From NCBI RefSeq assembly GCF_037126465.1, contig NC_088204.1, positions 81,327,584 to 81,391,583 of the forward strand: DNA of 64,000 nucleotides, read 5' to 3'. The notes under the pieces are model-generated. The model saw only the letters and a list, made by a program, of their open reading frames with translations, had not been told where the DNA came from and did not search any database. This DNA comes from Ornithodoros turicata (lineage: Eukaryota; Arthropoda; Arachnida; Ixodida; Argasidae). The translations under genes were made by a program, and so were the position numbers. Of the stretch, positions 11,101 to 22,400 are shown piece after piece. How positions within the stretch are numbered: the first letter of the stretch is position 1; each line of letters opens with the position of its first letter.

Positions 11101-11377
11101 TGAGCTGGTGACGTGTCTTAAAAGAGAAAGGAAGTAAGCATTTATGATTGCTCACAACTCTGCCTTAGTCATCAAGTAGTCTATTCAGGAAACACCATAA
11201 GCAACATTTTCGCGCTACAGTGTAGCGTCGCTGCGCGATTAAATTGACAAAAATTCCCCGAAATAGCAGCCACGAGCGGTTCAGCGTGACCTTGCACGTC
11301 CAGCCCGATTTCCTGGAGTGACTTAATCAGGTCCGTGTGACGTGGCATCACCGCCACGAGCAGCTCACGACACGAGA

Positions 11378-11622
11378 CAGTGCCGGATTTAGGGGAGGGC
11401 AGACGGGGGCACTTGCCCCGTGGCCCCCACCAGTAAAGGTCTTGTCCAAGGGAAATCTGTTTTGCATGGCTGAAACGCATCCCTGAAACGGAAACTTGGT
11501 AAAAATCTGTCCTCCGTCCACGCGTATCGACCCCGAATAACACGTTGTATAGACATAGAATACACGAGGGAGCCCCCGCAGCACAGTGCCCCGGGGCCCC
11601 CACCACTGTAAATCCGGCACTG
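11378..11622. mobile_element. Non-autonomous hAT-type element, CAGTGCCGGATTTA tips
   Basis: CAGTGCCGGATTTA at the left is matched by TAAATCCGGCACTG at the right. Flanks acacgaga (11370-11377) and acacgaca (11623-11630) are an 8-bp duplication with one mismatch. Inside the tips are GGGGGCA...GCCCCC blocks. 245 bp, no coding capacity. Confidence 0.85.
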
Positions 11623-13174
11623 ACACGACACCTCATTTCTCATTGAAAATTTGTCCGCTGGCGGCGCGGCGATACTTTTGGCAAACTCTCCTCATCAGGG
11701 TATGACGTCTCCGCACTCTGAAGAAGGAAGAGGGGGAATTTCTAGAGGATACGTGCAAATGAAGGACCTCTCTTCCTTCCTCCTTAGTTGTTCTACAATA
11801 TGCCGCGGCCTACACCGAGAAATATATAAGGGATAGGAACTGCTCTTTTAAAACTTCAATTATTCAGTATGACCTTAGAAATACAGAGCTGTGTCGGACG
11901 ATGGTGAAATTATTGAAGAGCTGCGGCGAATGTATAGCGGTATCCGGTAGAATAAGTTTCCCGATTAAAGGATCCAGGAAGGGATAGAAAAGAAAGAAAG
12001 AAAGAAGGAAAGAAGTGTGAAAAGGGCGTTAAGAATAGGATTACGAGCCCCGAGGTACATATTCGCACCGAAAGTACGACTACGGCGTGCGACCCTGATG
12101 TGCAAGAGAGGTTTCAATCTCGTGGGTCAGAAAACCTGCTTTCCCCGGCTGCACTTTTTCCGCCCAATAGTGAGCCTTCTTTTTTCTTTCTTTCTTTCTT
12201 TTTTTTTTTGTGGTTGTATTCGGTGCCGCACGTCCCGGCGTCTGATAGAGGGCAGTCGTTGAGTTTGCTTACTCCCTCGCCGTAGCAGACGATTCTCGGC
12301 AGCCAATAAAAGTGCTCGATGATCTGACGTCACAACACACCAGAATGGACTGGTAGAGAGAGACCGTCGCCGCTGCACGCACTCTTGTAAACTAATTTTC
12401 TTAGGAAATGCGCGCTTCCCAAACCAAATATTTTGCGTGTCATTTTCTGAAGGTAGTATCTTCGTATCACGCGGTTAAAAAAAAGAAGAAGAAGAAGAAA
12501 TGCTAGAGGTGCTTTACATGCTCTTTTAGAGGAGCACTGAGGTGACCACAAAAGATATATATATATAAATTTTTTTTTGACTGCGAACGCAACGAATAAA
12601 ATGAGCTCCCGCGAAAGAACGATGAGCACAAGTGATCCACAGAGAGCGCGCGTGGCCTCTGTTCCGTACCTTTCAAATATCACCTCCTCGTGAAAAGAGC
12701 GCATCGCAGAACGAGAGGACGTCGTGACGTAACATGATCCCCGGCACGTGATCCGTGACGTACAGCGGCACAGCTGAAACATGTACAAGTGGCGCGTGAG
12801 CTGAGAAGAAGAAGAGAGAGAAAAATAAGGCTCGGGATCTTTTCCACGTCACGCGAGGATTGTGTCGGCCGTCCGCGGCTGCTTTCTCCGGCTGCTTTTG
12901 TAAAAACGATTGCGCAGCTATAATACGCCGCAGAGCGGAAATATTTTGTATGGGGACTCCTGGTGGTATGACAGATGAGGCAAGGTTTCGAGCCACGTTA
13001 AATGTCACCTCATTGCTCCTTTAAAGCCCGACGACGGTTTTCTCCTTCTAGAGCGTAACGAAGATTGGATCGGCCGCAAAATGGGAGAGGATAAGCAGTG
13101 CAGAAATCATAAATAGTAAACAAATGAGCGCGTAGCGACCGTTTTGTGTCATTCAGAGAATAAATAAACCCGCA
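11623..13174. other. Non-coding stretch with purine/pyrimidine microsatellites
   Basis: Contains an AAAG microsatellite (11989-12016), a CTTT/T run (12178-12210), an AAG run (12481-12500) and TA repeats (12555-12567). No supported gene. Confidence 0.4.
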
Positions 13175-13435
13175 GAAAACTCCGATGACCTGCAGAAGTC
13201 TACGAGCGGATGCTGCGCCTAAGGTGGCGTAATTGACGTAAAGAGTTATAGTACTGTACAAGAGTGGTTTGTTCAACTGGGCAGCCGGGATGATGATGGC
13301 GTTATCGGAGCCTTTAACCAGTTACGGACTCTGTTGTTGCGCTGATAACAGCTGTCGCTCGTTTTTTTAGTTTCGAACGTTGCTCGTACGAAGGCGCGGC
13401 GCTGATTAAATAGTTACCTCCCAGCGAGGACGGTT
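13175..13435 (-). pseudogene. M13 peptidase-like gene fragment
   Basis: Over about 260 bp this closely resembles the intact M13-like gene at 16380-16640 (+ coordinates), in the same orientation. It encodes NKPLLYSTITLYVNYATLG, which corresponds to NKPLFYSTGTPYVNFATLG in that gene, then AASARRLLQVIG. Similarity stops abruptly past LLQVIG on one side and before the MITE at 13574 on the other. In-frame stops follow, so it is a truncated duplicate. It also lacks the HExxH zinc motif, so the loss predates the duplication, or both copies come from an already dead ancestor. Confidence 0.75.
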
Positions 13436-13573
13436 TGTCGAACTCATTTTAAATCTCGTTAAACCCTTTAAACGTGTCATCCGGAAGCGGAATGAATCAG
13501 AGCTCCAGTCTTGACGAAGCCCCCCCACCTGTTTTCCGAACGAAACCCAAGCCACGTCACCCATCGACCCGTA

Positions 13574-13852
13574 CAGGTTGGGACAAAAGTTTACCGAACA
13601 CGCGAGCGGCGTATTTTTTCGTCGGTACGACACCCTAGCGGCCGGCGGAAGCGGGTGAGTTCACTGCTTCGGAGGGGTGCAAGCGTGCGATGCCAGAGAC
13701 ACAGCGGTAGTTCCGGTATCGCCTGGTTGTTTGGGAAGTACCCTTCCACCCCTCAGAAACAGTGAACTCACCCGCTTCCTGCAGCCGCTGGGGTGTCGCA
13801 CCGAAGAAAATGTTCGCCGCTCGCGTGTTCCGTAAACTTTTGTCCCAACCTG
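13574..13852. mobile_element. Tc1/mariner-type MITE (family B), TA target duplication
   Basis: CAGGTTGGGACAAAAGTTTA at the left is mirrored by TAAACTTTTGTCCCAACCTG at the right, and TA flanks both (572-573 and 853-854 of the 13-kb segment). The arms extend almost to the centre, making a 279-bp near-palindrome. Related ends occur at 45153-45486 and a single end at about 32980-33003. The ORFs on both strands here are mirror images of each other and not genes. Confidence 0.85.
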
Positions 13853-15244
13853 TATCACTGCCTCAATTCTGCTGATTTATTGTCGGCTGCCCGTCATCGC
13901 TACTTCCTCTTTAAACAAGACCCCCGTAAGTCTCGTCCAACATCAACAAGGAAACTCGTCAAGGATCCCGCATGGTAACTCTGTACGCTATCAGCACGAA
14001 GGCGTTAGACAACCCCGAAGCAACGAAACTCGCCAAGGAAGATGATGAACTAGGTTCGAAATTAATTCTCCCATCGCAGTCTTCATCAGAAGACGTCGTC
14101 GGGATAGCGAGGTAAACGCATGCTTAGCGACTCTCTTGGCGACGTCTGTCGCGTCTGTGCTGGGAGGCTGAAATAGCACGACCGCGAAGAATGTCACTGC
14201 TGTGGTGTTCGAGGCGGCGTGTCGCTGGATCAACGCCCGGTGCGGCTTATTTCATAAGCGCTGCGGTTCTGTCTTTTTCTTCGTTTTTGTATTATCGCGT
14301 TTTATTCCGGTGGAAGCGTGTTTGGCTATTTTGAGCTCGTTCGACATTCGATTCTCACGCATAAGTTCAACGGCCTCTGATGTATGGCGCTGTTAATAAG
14401 AGAATGCACACGACAGAGCGCAGTGCTACCATCGTGACAGGGCTGTTTTGTCCAGGTGAGAACAACGTATTTCAACGCTCCTATTGCCTACACGTATTTC
14501 TCGAGGACGCCGTTCTCTCTCAAGGACCTCGTTGTTGTTCAGTCGTGCACTACTCTTCGTGATCCCCACACGTGTTACTTGGGCGTTTTCTTCAGCTTTC
14601 TCGCAAATGGCTACAAAGCAAATGCCAGCAGTGTTTCCTGTGAAACGTGTCCAGGATGCGCGATCCCATACGGGCAACAAGGCACAGGGCCTGCGCGCAG
14701 ATCACTAACACACGACAAGCCATAACCTAGCAATCACGAACCACATCAAGCTATGCTCCTCCTCTGCCTCCTGGGCATCTTGAACTTCATCTTGACATAG
14801 CAAGCGTTATCGTTATATGTATTTAAAGCGCGCGCGCTCCCAATAGGCTTGCGTAAGAGCTTCTGGTCGCAACTTTCAGATACGGTGGCGCCAACAAGCG
14901 TGATTCCTTGTAACTACTACGCCGGGGTCAGGAGTGGCAGCGATTCCTATCCTATGTGCTTTATTAATATGCCTAAATTAAGATCACAGCGAGGGACAGT
15001 GTTTTCGCCCTGGTATACGTACTTTCCATGACAGGGGATAGCATTGCGTGTTCTCAACCCCCGAGAAGACAGTCATTTTTTAAGTGGATGGGGCGCCATC
15101 TGCAGTAGGTGAAAGTTGCGACGGGCTCCTGGATACCTCCACACACGCATGTGGCTGTTAGGCATACCGTGTAATCTGCGGTGTGGACGGGTGGATACAA
15201 CGTACATCTGCTCTTTGATTGTGACCCCTAAGTCATACTAAAGA
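13853..15244. other. Non-coding stretch
   Basis: No domain, splice pattern or clear repeat was recognised. Overlapping ORFs at 14.4-14.7 kb on both strands lack a coding signal. Confidence 0.35.
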
Positions 15245-15468
15245 CTGGGATGTGCTGGGTTCGAAATCTTCTAAGATTGTGTAGTCTCGGTTTTTTTCTG
15301 GCTTTTCCGATAGGTTTTCAAGAGTGATGTCGTAACAATTCTCCCTGAAGCCGGCCCAAGACACATACTAACCCCTCCGTCTGCCGTTGCTTTCTGCTGT
15401 CCTGTCTCCACGTCTGTACAGTACACTGCAGTTACCGTACTTCACGGTGCTAACACAGAATTAAAAAC
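15245..15468 (+). mobile_element. tRNA-derived SINE
   Basis: B-box-like GGTTCGAAATC is followed by the family body: CCTGAAGCCGGCCCAAGACA, TTTCTGCTGTCCTGTCTCCA, then a CACGGTGCTAACACAGAAT end and an A/AC-rich tail. Confidence 0.7.
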
Positions 15469-15929
15469 ACACACACGTTAACTATCAATATATTAAGAGC
15501 ATTCCGCTCTTGATAACATGAAATACCTCTAAGTCTAACTGCAAAGCACAACATCCTCTTCACAGCGAGGGCTTACAAGGCGAAGCGGAAGGTCACTCTG
15601 CTAATCCTGTATTGCGCTGCTACTGGGGTTGGTCCGCGAATATTGAGGAATGAGGAATTCAGGAATTGAGGAATTTGAACCGTGTCATAGACACATAGAC
15701 GCAGGGACCGTGAATCGAACGATGACGCCCGTGCACGTTGGCCGTTGAGCTTGTGGGACGAGATAGAGAGCTAGAGGGGACAGAAGTACATCGCGCACCT
15801 CGGCCCGAGGAGACCCTTTGGGCAACCTCAAAATATCGGATCATCCGAAAATAAAATACAACGTGTGCATCATGAACCTTCTTTACTGCATAAATAATGT
15901 AATATGAATGACTAGCATTTAAGCGCAGA

Positions 15930-18011
15930 TCAGAATCCGTCGCACGTTTCCTTCGCGGACATCGGCGCGCCGTCGGCGCACGAAAATGCGTCCGCGAAGC
16001 CAACCATAAACCTGGCAGCCGCATTGCAAACCCACTTGCCCGGAACGAGAATGTATTCGCTCGTGTTTTTCGCCGCACTGCGTTCGCAGAAGTTCCTGCA
16101 GAACCGCACGAAGAACAACTGTCTCGCCGTCAACTTCATGGTACCAAGCATGGGCGGAGACTTGTAGAGAGGGTAGTTATGCTCTCCCAGCTCATAAGCC
16201 GTCCTCAACCCTAAGACCACAGCCACCAATTGGTCCCAGATATCAGCGTCCGAATATTGAATACCGCCCGTTGGTAAGTAGAGCTGTCTGTAGCAGAGGA
16301 CATACTGATTCATCTTGGTGTGCGTTCCCGCGGTCCACCAGTTTCGCGCAATGTTCGTCTCGTCTAAGTCTTTCTCGTGTTCTCCGATGACCTGCAGAAG
16401 TTTATGAGCGGCAGCTGCGCCTAAAGTGGCGAAATTCACGTACGGAGTTCCAGTGCTGTAGAAGAGTGGCTTGTTCAACTGGGCAGCTGGAATGATGACG
16501 GTATTGTCGGAGCCTTTAACCAAGGACGGACTCTGGTGCTGGGCCAAGAACAGCTGTCGCTCGCTTTTGACTTTCGAAAGTTGCTTGTACGAAGACGCGG
16601 CGAGTGTATTGATTAGATAGTTATCTCCCATCTCCGGTATGTCTTTCAGTCGAGTCTTGTTTGGAAGGATGAAGACCGTGGCAGATACCTTCTTGATAGC
16701 GGTGTCCTTACTGCTCTTATCAAAGATCTCGGACACGTTCAGCTTTTCTTTCACGCGTAGCTTCACTTCGTGCAGGATTATACTGGCCTGCGATAAAGAT
16801 TTTGACGTTTCGATAGCGTTCACGTAGAAATTATTCCACACGGGCAACATGTAAGCCTTGCTCTGCGTCAAGCATGCTCGAGTCCGAAAAGCGGGGTTCT
16901 TGGACCCCGAAGAAACAGCAGCGTCGTCTAGGTGGTACTTTAACATTTCGCCGAGGCCGTGGATGATCAGGTAAGACGTGACAAGTTCCCGGTACTGTGG
17001 CTTCAACAGGACGTGGAAGATATCGCGTACTGTGTTGACGGAATGCACGACGATCTGTGCGGATGAGGACGTGATAGAGATTGGGGAATATTGGTGTATG
17101 ATGCTGAGCCATTTGGGGAAAGCAACTGTCGGGATGAGGTGCGCGAGGACTTCGGGTGTCCGAATCGATCCCATCTCGACGCCGTTCCTGTATATCATGT
17201 CACGCAAGACCTCGTTGACCTCTTCAAATTCCTCGCAAGTTATTCTGGTCCTGAAAAACATATTCGTCCAGTTCAGCATTCGCATGGTGTGGGATCGGAA
17301 AAACGGGGGCTGGAGATTATGAAGCAGGGCTATTCCCGGCGCGATGTGCAGTTCTGGCTTCCGTCCCAGAACCGGGAACATATCGATGTTGATGACCATA
17401 TTGAAGTGAAACCTTAGCGACAGCAATACCATCAGCCGTAGGATGCCATCATCGGTCGGTTCTGTGTGCAAGACGGGCCAGGTCTTGTTGAACGCCACAA
17501 GAAACCGTGTCACGTAGTTGCCGAGTTCCGCAGACTCTTCCATGAGCTTCATGCAGGAGTCGTAATACTTCCGAAGCGTTCCTATCTGGAGCGGTTGCCG
17601 CTCGGTGTCGTTCTTCAAGATGAATCTCTCGAGAATTGCCTCCCAGGACTGCTGGACTTCTTCGAAATAGCTGTGTGCGAACGAATGTGTCGACCAGGTA
17701 TTGCAAACGTACTCGTAGAAGTCGTCGCACGGCTTAAAGGTCCTGCTCCAGAAGGACACAGCGTCCTGTAGGGCCGGGAAGAGCGGATGTTGACGGACGG
17801 GGTCTCTTGGCTTGGCTTTGGCAGCGTGGAAGTGTCCCCAGATAAGGAAGAGGACGCCCAGGACTCCCATACCGACGAGGGCGGCGCAGAAGAAGACGGG
17901 TGCGCTCCAACCACCGATGATGGACGAATGGCGTCGTCGGTCCTCGGAGACGGTTTGGAGGTGTAGCCTGCTACGGCGTCGCGGCACTTGGTTGGAGCGC
18001 CGCATGATCAA
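15930..18011 (-). CDS. M13 family (neprilysin-like) protein lacking catalytic residues
   Basis: Single-exon ORF of 693 aa, close to the family's usual 670-780. A basic cytoplasmic N-terminus is followed by a signal-anchor helix (about residues 37-59), so it is a type II membrane protein. Next comes the M13 N-domain signature CDDFYEYVC (95-103). The C-terminal M13 landmarks are also present: the IIPAAQLNKPLFY region (about 503-517), LGLRTAYEL, and a final FSCADGAPMSAKETC block equivalent to the conserved C-terminus with its disulphide cysteines. The zinc motif HExxH is replaced by HKLLQ (536-540), so both the catalytic Glu and the second His are gone. The ExxxD third-ligand motif before GLR is also absent (QLVAVVLGLR). 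Active M13 enzymes are zinc endopeptidases that cut peptide hormones outside the cell, and this protein should not. Length and open frame argue for selection on a binding or decoy role. The lack of introns suggests retroposition or an intronless lineage expansion. A fragment of a relative lies at 13175-13435. Confidence 0.85.
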   Translation of the reverse strand: MIMRRSNQVPRRRSRLHLQTVSEDRRRHSSIIGGWSAPVFFCAALVGMGVLGVLFLIWGHFHAAKAKPRDPVRQHPLFPALQDAVSFWSRTFKPCDDFYEYVCNTWSTHSFAHSYFEEVQQSWEAILERFILKNDTERQPLQIGTLRKYYDSCMKLMEESAELGNYVTRFLVAFNKTWPVLHTEPTDDGILRLMVLLSLRFHFNMVINIDMFPVLGRKPELHIAPGIALLHNLQPPFFRSHTMRMLNWTNMFFRTRITCEEFEEVNEVLRDMIYRNGVEMGSIRTPEVLAHLIPTVAFPKWLSIIHQYSPISITSSSAQIVVHSVNTVRDIFHVLLKPQYRELVTSYLIIHGLGEMLKYHLDDAAVSSGSKNPAFRTRACLTQSKAYMLPVWNNFYVNAIETSKSLSQASIILHEVKLRVKEKLNVSEIFDKSSKDTAIKKVSATVFILPNKTRLKDIPEMGDNYLINTLAASSYKQLSKVKSERQLFLAQHQSPSLVKGSDNTVIIPAAQLNKPLFYSTGTPYVNFATLGAAAAHKLLQVIGEHEKDLDETNIARNWWTAGTHTKMNQYVLCYRQLYLPTGGIQYSDADIWDQLVAVVLGLRTAYELGEHNYPLYKSPPMLGTMKLTARQLFFVRFCRNFCERSAAKNTSEYILVPGKWVCNAAARFMVGFADAFSCADGAPMSAKETCDGF

Positions 18012-18379
18012 GAATGGTCAGTTCTGAGATGGTAGCGAATTCATATAATACGATGACGGTTGTTCAACGCGTGCGAACGCGCAATGGCTCGTGCAGAAAG
18101 GTACGCGCTAAGGTTATCGCTAAGAGGAAGAAGAAGATGCAGCTAGCGATACACGAAGTTCTACCTCTCATTCATCTCATCCTCTCATCGCTTCACGTAA
18201 CCGTCATTAACTGGGCCCTCATGTCACGATCCGTGGCCAATTGCCCCGTGCTATGCGCCACTGCGGAGAAAGACGAAGAAGAAGAAGAAGTTCTACCCAC
18301 CCACCCACCCACCCACCCACTGTACTTCCTACCCTCTTCACCATCCTCCTTGTCCCGCGTGTGAAGCCGTGGGACATAT

Positions 18380-18611
18380 TAGAGTCACTAAATAAGCTAC
18401 GCTTCAGAGTAGCGACACTGAGCCGCCATGTTGTTTCGGATGACCTCCAGCCCCACCTCTATTTTGACAGTAGAAATAGATGAAGGTGAAGTTCAGCAGT
18501 GGAAGAAGACGACACTTCGAAGAGCGCTAAATGGATGGCGCTGGAGGTCATCCGAAACAACATGGCGGCACAGTGTCGCTACTCTGAAGCGTAGCTTATT
18601 TAGTGACTCTA
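18380..18611. mobile_element. hAT-type MITE with long inverted repeats
   Basis: TAGAGTCACTAAATAAGC at the left and GCTTATTTAGTGACTCTA at the right are exact. The inverted repeat runs about 70 bp per arm through CCATGTTGTTTCGGATGACC. Exact 8-bp duplication ggacatat at 18372-18379 and 18612-18619. It sits ~370 bp upstream of the M13-like start codon. Confidence 0.9.
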
Positions 18612-18938
18612 GGACATATGAGCCCCCAGTAATTACCCCGCACGGAACCCTGGCCAATCGCCCTGTGTGGCTTGTGGCCACTGTGCTTAGTGGTGGAAGA
18701 AGAAGACGTTACGATGTTGTTCGTCGCTGCCTGTCATAGAAGCCCCCGCCTCTACAAAAAACAAAAAGCATAGGATCCCCATGCCTTGTTTATCTTCTCT
18801 ATAGCCACAGTCGCTTCGCGGCGCTCCCACGGAATTAAAATTTGAGCAGTTTTGCTCGATGAGCCCATGCAGAGCTGTTTGGGCACGGAATGCTGAACAG
18901 GGAAAAAGTTGAGGACGACTACTTGTGACGCGCCCTTA

Positions 18939-19008
18939 GGGCCAGTTCTCACTTGGAGACGCCCGGCGCGGCGTCGTGAGCGGGCGTCGCCAAGTGAGAA
19001 CTGGCCCT
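18939..19008. repeat. 70-bp palindrome
   Basis: GGGCCAGTTCTCACTTGG pairs with CCAAGTGAGAACTGGCCC, and inner arms GACGCCCG / CGGGCGTC pair too. It would form a strong hairpin. Probably a minimal MITE. Confidence 0.65.
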
Positions 19009-19104
19009 TGGAGACCATGCATATGTCGGTTTTTCCTCCGGAAAGAAACCGACTTTGAGATGAGATAGCGTTTTTCTGTTGTTGTTGAGTCGTCGACAGT
19101 GGTA

Positions 19105-19600
19105 GGGCCTGTTCCGACATATAGCAGCGCATTAATATAGCGCTACAAAGTAGCGCACAAAAACAGCGCTCGGTGTGATCGGATGGTTCTCACTTGCAAA
19201 CCGGCGGTAGCACTATAATTTAGCGGAAGTTGGGTGGTTGTTTCCGGTCTCTCCCATCATGGCGCTTCACGTATTCAACGGCATGCGGACGAACAAGTTC
19301 CATCACTTGACAAAACTGAAAATTGCCATACATTTTGGATGACAAACTCACCGGTACCAATGCCGTCGCCGTGCCATGAAATGCGGAAGCAAAACAACCC
19401 CACGACCTCCGCGTCGTCACCTCTGAAGGGCCTTCTCATTGGCCGCACGAATGTAGTGCTAATATTAGCGCTGAAAAAGTTGACAGGAGCTCAACTCCGC
19501 CACGCTCTAATTTTTAGCGGTTTGGAGCACTGCGAGGAGGAAAATATCGCGCTATTTTCGAGCGCTATATAGCAAATCGCTATATGTCGGAACAGGCCTG
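19105..19600. mobile_element. MITE with GGCCTGTTCCGACATATAGC tips
   Basis: GGCCTGTTCCGACATATAGC at the left is mirrored by GCTATATGTCGGAACAGGCC at the right. Subterminal GCGCTAT / ATAGCGC words repeat. TA flanks both ends but the tips differ by one base in length, so the target duplication is tentative. About 496 bp, non-coding. Confidence 0.7.
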
Positions 19601-19919
19601 TACAGACAAAATAGCATAAATGCAGGCAAACCGGTGGACCAAACATTGGATGGGGAAGCCTGGGCTTGGGCACATAAAAGCTGTTGGCGTCGACAATGTC
19701 GTCATTTGCTTGTAATGATGCCGGTAATGGAGTCGACTTAGCTACATCTGTCGTGCAAGAGAGTGAGTGTAGGTTGTATCTCTCGCCTAGTCTTTGGTTA
19801 ATGAAGTATGACGTTCGCATACACACGCTGCGGACGAGTGTGACTGTATAAGACGAGGGGTTTACTTAATGGCGTTTTCAGAGGCTTTGGTAGTGCTTCG
19901 GGCACGCGCTACCATCCTC

Positions 19920-20403
19920 CAGTGATGGCCACTAACTACTTCTACAGTAGTTTAACTACAACTACTAACTACTTCGCGACGGAGTAGTTTAACTGGTAGT
20001 TCAACTACTTTTCAGGGGAGGTAGTTTCAACTACTTCTTTAACTCCTGCAACGTATTTTAACTACATCTCTAACTACTTAACGTTGTCCATCAGCACCAA
20101 TCCCATTCTATAGTATTCTTGGACACCTAAATATGAATCACAAGCAGCGATAAAAGTGCAGATTTAGTACACATGCACGGCACAACTGCTCTGCACCTTC
20201 GTTCTCATCAAACAAGCAGTTCAAAGGTAAAAGTCGGAAGCACAATCGTGCCGTAAAGCAGTAACCTAACTACCGTAGTTAACCACTCGAAACAGTAGTT
20301 TAACTAGTAGTTGCACGCTACGTTTCTGCAAGTAGTTAATAACTGCTTTTTAACTACGATCAAGTAGTTTTAACTACATGTAGTTAACTACTGGTCGTCA
20401 CTG
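19920..20403. mobile_element. Non-autonomous hAT-type element packed with TAGTTAACTAC motif
   Basis: Tips are CAGTGATGGCCACTAACTAC and, complement of the right end, CAGTGACGACCAGTAGTTAA. Exact 8-bp duplication ccatcctc at 19912-19919 and 20404-20411. Both ends are filled with AACTAC / GTAGTT words. The centre is unrelated and non-coding. Confidence 0.9.
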
Positions 20404-21084
20404 CCATCCTCAATGCTGTTCGTGCGTAGAACAGCGAAAACTCTTCTGAGGATGCCATTGATGAGCGTTGAGAGAACTCAATGCTCGTGCAAGCGTGCCC
20501 TGCATGGTCTTCGGAATAATCGTATAGAATACAGAGTCGTGACGTTGCCCGCCTTCCTCAGTTCAGCTTGCATGAGCCCTCGTTTGCTCTGACGAGATAA
20601 CACGAAAAATGCTCGCTCGTTCATGACAGCAACGATGGCTCGAATACTTGTGTGACAGTCACGCGTCACTCGTTTATCACGCGATGCTTTCTAGGGATGA
20701 ATAAAGGCACGCGGAAATATGTCCGCCTCGTGCCAAAGGTGTGCCATGCATTGCAAAACATCACCGATTATTTTTAGCTCCCTGGTTTTGAGTGAAAAAA
20801 AAAAAGAAAACAGGGGGGAGGCATAGGCGTGGACGATATGTGGGAGATCTTGACAGTTCAGTGTCAAGGTATCTAGGCGAAAGCAACAAAATATTTTCAT
20901 CCGTGCAGTGGCAACAAGGGTGCAGCGGACTGAGCCAAAGAAAAGACGCGTTAAAGATTACTTTGTGCTGCTCGCCGTTGATCGGAGACGCTGTAGAAGT
21001 TTCGAATTTCCATATATGAATCTGCCCGTCGCTGCATTAGTTAGTCCCTACATCGCTGTTAGTTAGTTAAGTTAGGCCTGGTCA
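20404..21084. other. Non-coding stretch
   Basis: No gene, splice signal set or repeat family was recognised apart from an A-run near 20797. Confidence 0.35.
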
Positions 21085-21307
21085 GGTCAGGTCATCTAGG
21101 ATCTTTCCTAGATTTTCCGGCAGATTTTCGAGATGGATGACGGCGCAATTCCCCCTGAAGTCGGCCCTGGACGAATAATAGCCCCATGCCTCCTATACTC
21201 CTTCCTGCTGTCTTCTCTCCGTCCTTTTACATCTGTACACCGCTGATCGCGATAGTTGCTTCGCGGTGTTAACAGGGAAGCGAAAGATGAAGAAGAAAAA
21301 AAAAACA
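21085..21307 (+). mobile_element. tRNA-derived SINE
   Basis: Body CCCCTGAAGTCGGCCCTGGA, TCCTTCCTGCTGTCTTCTCT and the GTTGCTTCGCGGTGTTAACA end are followed by an A-rich tail. The head is degraded. Confidence 0.7.
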
Positions 21308-22214
21308 AACACGAGGCCTACAGTTACGCGGTTGTTCTCCGTCTCAGATAATGACTGTCGACCAAAAGGGCGGTTGGCAACGGTAAAGTACGTTGCTGTA
21401 ACGTTGACGAATATGTGGTTAACGTTACATGGTTCGGTCCTAACGTACCCACTAGCAGTGAGGAAGTTACTCAACTAAAATTATTATGGAACCTTCACGG
21501 TGCTCTAGCGTTAAAAGAAACAAAGGCCGGTTACACGCTTGAAGGATAAATAATGTTAGCTTAAATATCTTGGCCATCTACTGAGACGACACATTTTTTT
21601 GGAAAAGTCCTATAGCTGTTGGGTCAGCAAAAGCAAATCCTCGTGGATGAAACGAATGCATACAGCTGACCGTCCTGTCTACTTCCTGTCCTTCCTGTAT
21701 ACTTAGTGTCCTGTCTACTTCTGTGTCCGTGTCTTAACTTTAGTTCTGTTAGACTCTTATCAACTTGCCCGATTCATGACCATCTTACGAATGCCACGGA
21801 GGCCACGGGAATGTCATTGGGTTGACTAAAGGAGCCCGTGGAGGACAATGACTGAACACGCACTCAGAAGATTCACGGATATACACGTGGTTTCAGCCCA
21901 CGGTATATGTTGACAGATGGCCGTAGATACTACCTGAGTACGGTGCAGTCATCCAAATACAAAGCTGCTAGGGCGTCTACATGGAGACATCACACGTGGA
22001 CTTTCTTCAGTTTCTTCCAGTTCAACGTCCCGACGAACAACGTCCCGACGAACACTATTTTTACGTTGTGACGTGCAGTCCCGCACATAACTAGTCTTCT
22101 CTTTCTCACTTTCTCAGACTCATCGCAAACGTCCTTCTGCTTTCCGTAGACCTGCGTTGGTTGTGACGTTGCAAGGCGCAACACAGGCTGTGGAGGCTGG
22201 TGATGGCACTGCTT

Positions 22215-22400
22215 GCCGTAGTCGGCCCCGCTTAGGCGGGGCAACGCGTCACGACTATGGCAGGGGGGAGATGGTGCGTCCCGTGCCGACTTCACAGGGA
22301 ACTGTGCGCCGCGTCTGAGAAGAATCCAGGAAAAACGCCCAGAGAGCACAGCCTGGCGCCCGGATTCTAACCCGGGGTCACCGAACTGCGGAGGCTGAAT
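22215..22400 (-). mobile_element. tRNA-derived SINE, 5' part
   Basis: Minus orientation. B-box complement GGATTCTAACCCGGG near 22361-22375, and the body with GCCGACTTCACAGGGAACTG. The 3' end is cut off or diverged. Confidence 0.55.

Noticed and set aside
13511..13858. ORFs on both strands with the same sequence (VYRTRERR..FSSVRHPSG)
   Set aside because: They are the two arms of a palindromic MITE read in opposite directions.
16639..17417. Plus-strand ORFs of up to 114 aa across the M13-like gene
   Set aside because: Antisense shadows of the 693-aa minus-strand frame, with no motifs of their own.
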